A stretch of 7,051 nt of DNA from Clostridia bacterium (GTDB lineage: Bacteria; Bacillota_A; Clostridia; Oscillospirales; Acutalibacteraceae): positions 1 through 7,051 of the forward strand of contig JAFPAK010000352.1 in assembly GCA_017390825.1 (NCBI GenBank), in the 5' to 3' direction. Under the pieces are notes generated by a model. It did not search any database and was not told the origin of the DNA. It saw nothing but the letters and a program-made list of their open reading frames with translations. This document shows, one piece after another, positions 6,359-7,051 of this stretch. The number at the start of each line of letters is the position of its first letter. The first letter of the stretch is position 1. The translations under genes and the position numbers were made by a program.

Positions 6359-6526
6359 GTGAAATATCCTTCGGATGTGAAATAATGACCTGCGGCCATT
6401 GTGAAATATTGCTCCTTCGTCGCAATGTGAAATGAAATTTGCCTACATTTGCGTCGGCAAATATTTCACATTTACGAAATAAATATTTCACAGCAAAGCT
6501 ATTTCACTTGCCCGTTAGGGTGAATT
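6359..6526. repeat. Right motif-and-hairpin array (GTGAAAT type)
   Basis: Four forward copies of GTGAAAT lie at 6359-6365, 6377-6383, 6401-6407 and 6427-6433. Three reverse-complement copies ATTTCAC lie at 6463-6469, 6485-6491 and 6501-6507, and one diverged forward copy GTGAATT at 6520-6526. Every gap is self-complementary: ATCC-TTC-GGAT (6366-6376), AATGaCC-TGC-GGcCATT (6384-6400), ATTGC/GCAAT (6408-6426), ATTTGCC/GGCAAAT (6437-6462, the centre), ATTTA-CGAAA-TAAAT (6470-6484), AGC-AAA-GCT (6492-6500) and CCC-GTTA-GGG (6511-6520). Nested pairing of forward with inverted copies would give a ladder of 7-bp helices separated by junctions with side hairpins. It stands upstream of the four-helix-bundle promoter and has the same plan as the left array with one base of the motif changed. 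No coding frame fits it. Confidence 0.87.
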
Positions 6527-6583
6527 TCGTTGAAAAGAAAGACTACCTAAACGGAGCAGAATCGAGGTAAGATAGCGTAAAAG

Positions 6584-6614
6584 TAGTGTGCTTGCACTAT
6601 TGACAATTTTCAAT
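6584..6614 (-). terminator. Weak hairpin pair after the acetyltransferase gene
   Basis: TAGTG/CACTA (6584-6588 with 6595-6599) and ATTGA/TCAAT (6599-6603 with 6610-6614) form two short perfect stems directly after the acetyltransferase stop. On the minus strand the first is followed by CTTTT. The stems are short and the U-run is poor, so termination here is only a possibility. Confidence 0.35.
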
Positions 6615-7051
6615 TTATCGTTCGCTTTTCCATTCAGATTTTAGCAAACTATACATACAAGCATCTACAATGCCCTTATTGCTCCAGTCGGCTTGACGAA
6701 GTGTACCCTCATATTTCAATCCGCATTTTTGCATTACCTTGCCTGAGTTTGGATTGTTTGGGTCGTGTTGAGACTCTATTCTGTTTACCCCAACCTCTTC
6801 AAAGAAAAAAGGTATAATCGCATCGAACGCTTCCGAGGTAATACCTCTATGCCACCATTTACTGCCTATGCAATATCCTATATGAACTATATCAAGCTGT
6901 TCATTTTTGCCAACAACACTGATAGAACCGATAGGTTCTCCAAGTTCTTTTAATACGATTGCCCATTGATAAAAGTCAAGATTCTCGTATCCCCGAATCC
7001 AGTCAGAAAGAACGGATTCCACTTCGTTTATATCAACTGCCGTTTTCCAAC
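6615..7051 (-). CDS. GNAT-family N-acetyltransferase, RimJ/RimL type (5' end outside window)
   Basis: The frame is open from the right edge to TAA at 6615-6617 and gives 144 complete residues. Although a GTG at 7020-7022 could start a 135-residue product, the frame continues upstream as WKTAVDINE, which suits the family's N-terminal region (WKxxxSIEE-like), so the true start lies beyond the window. The family is usually about 180 residues, so some 35-40 are missing. WAIVLKELGEPIGSIS forms the central strands. GYCIGSKWWHRGITSEAF carries the acetyl-CoA pyrophosphate-binding loop (HRGITSEA). NPNSGKVMQKCGLKYEG is the typical later motif with the conserved Asn-Ser. Such enzymes transfer acetyl from acetyl-CoA to amino groups of proteins or small molecules; the substrate cannot be assigned. 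It belongs to a separate transcription unit from the four-helix-bundle operon. Confidence 0.9.
   Translation of the reverse strand, partial: WKTAVDINEVESVLSDWIRGYENLDFYQWAIVLKELGEPIGSISVVGKNEQLDIVHIGYCIGSKWWHRGITSEAFDAIIPFFFEEVGVNRIESQHDPNNPNSGKVMQKCGLKYEGTLRQADWSNKGIVDACMYSLLKSEWKSER

Noticed and set aside
5599..6526. CRISPR array
   Set aside because: The repeated unit is only 7 bases, gaps range from 9 to 29 bases and are self-complementary, and copies flip orientation. No cas genes are present.
7020..7022. GTG as the start of the acetyltransferase
   Set aside because: The frame stays open to the window edge with family-like residues upstream, and no good ribosome site precedes this GTG.

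Overview
The window looks like a piece of a chromosome from a Clostridia-type Firmicute, probably a gut Oscillospiraceae/Ruminococcaceae relative. The basis is a moderately AT-rich composition, GGAGG-type ribosome binding sites, sigma-A promoters with an extended -10, and the protein families present. This placement is inference; there is no rRNA or other taxonomic marker in the window.

Left part (1-5271). The C-terminal end of a small membrane protein gene (+ strand, stop at 184) faces a tightly packed minus-strand efflux operon. The two converge on a bidirectional hairpin terminator at 332-366. The operon starts at a good promoter (5222-5250) and reads MATE-family transporter (5185-3821, GTG start), ABC exporter half with a degenerate ATPase site (3820-2105), then ABC exporter half with a consensus ATPase site (2108-369). 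The joints are zero-gap (TAA directly followed by ATG) and a 4-base ATGA overlap. The two ABC halves have complementary defects in their ATPase motifs, so they should form one asymmetric heterodimeric exporter. No regulator gene lies beside the operon, but an inverted repeat abuts its -35 box.

Middle part (5272-6614). This is the unusual region. A noncoding stretch with two adjacent perfect palindromes leads to a strong terminator (5548-5588). Then come two arrays of a 7-base motif (5599-5742 and 6359-6526). In each array several copies read forward, then several read in reverse complement, and nearly every gap between copies is a small hairpin of unrelated sequence. The left array uses GTGAAGT/ACTTCAC throughout and the right array uses GTGAAAT/ATTTCAC throughout, so the change is carried coherently in both arms. 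Between the arrays lies a two-gene minus-strand operon with its own extended -10 promoter. Its first gene encodes a four-helix-bundle protein (S23/IVP family) broken by one in-frame TAG. Its second is a small hypothetical gene with a frameshifting deletion, whose 3' end is replaced by the left array. Both genes look decayed, while promoter, ribosome sites and terminator are intact.

Right part (6615-7051). The 3' portion of a minus-strand GNAT (RimJ/RimL-type) acetyltransferase gene runs off the window edge.

The best candidate for something undescribed is the pair of motif-and-hairpin arrays flanking the four-helix-bundle operon. I can describe its architecture, but its function (mobile element, structured RNA or protein-binding array) cannot be decided from this window alone.
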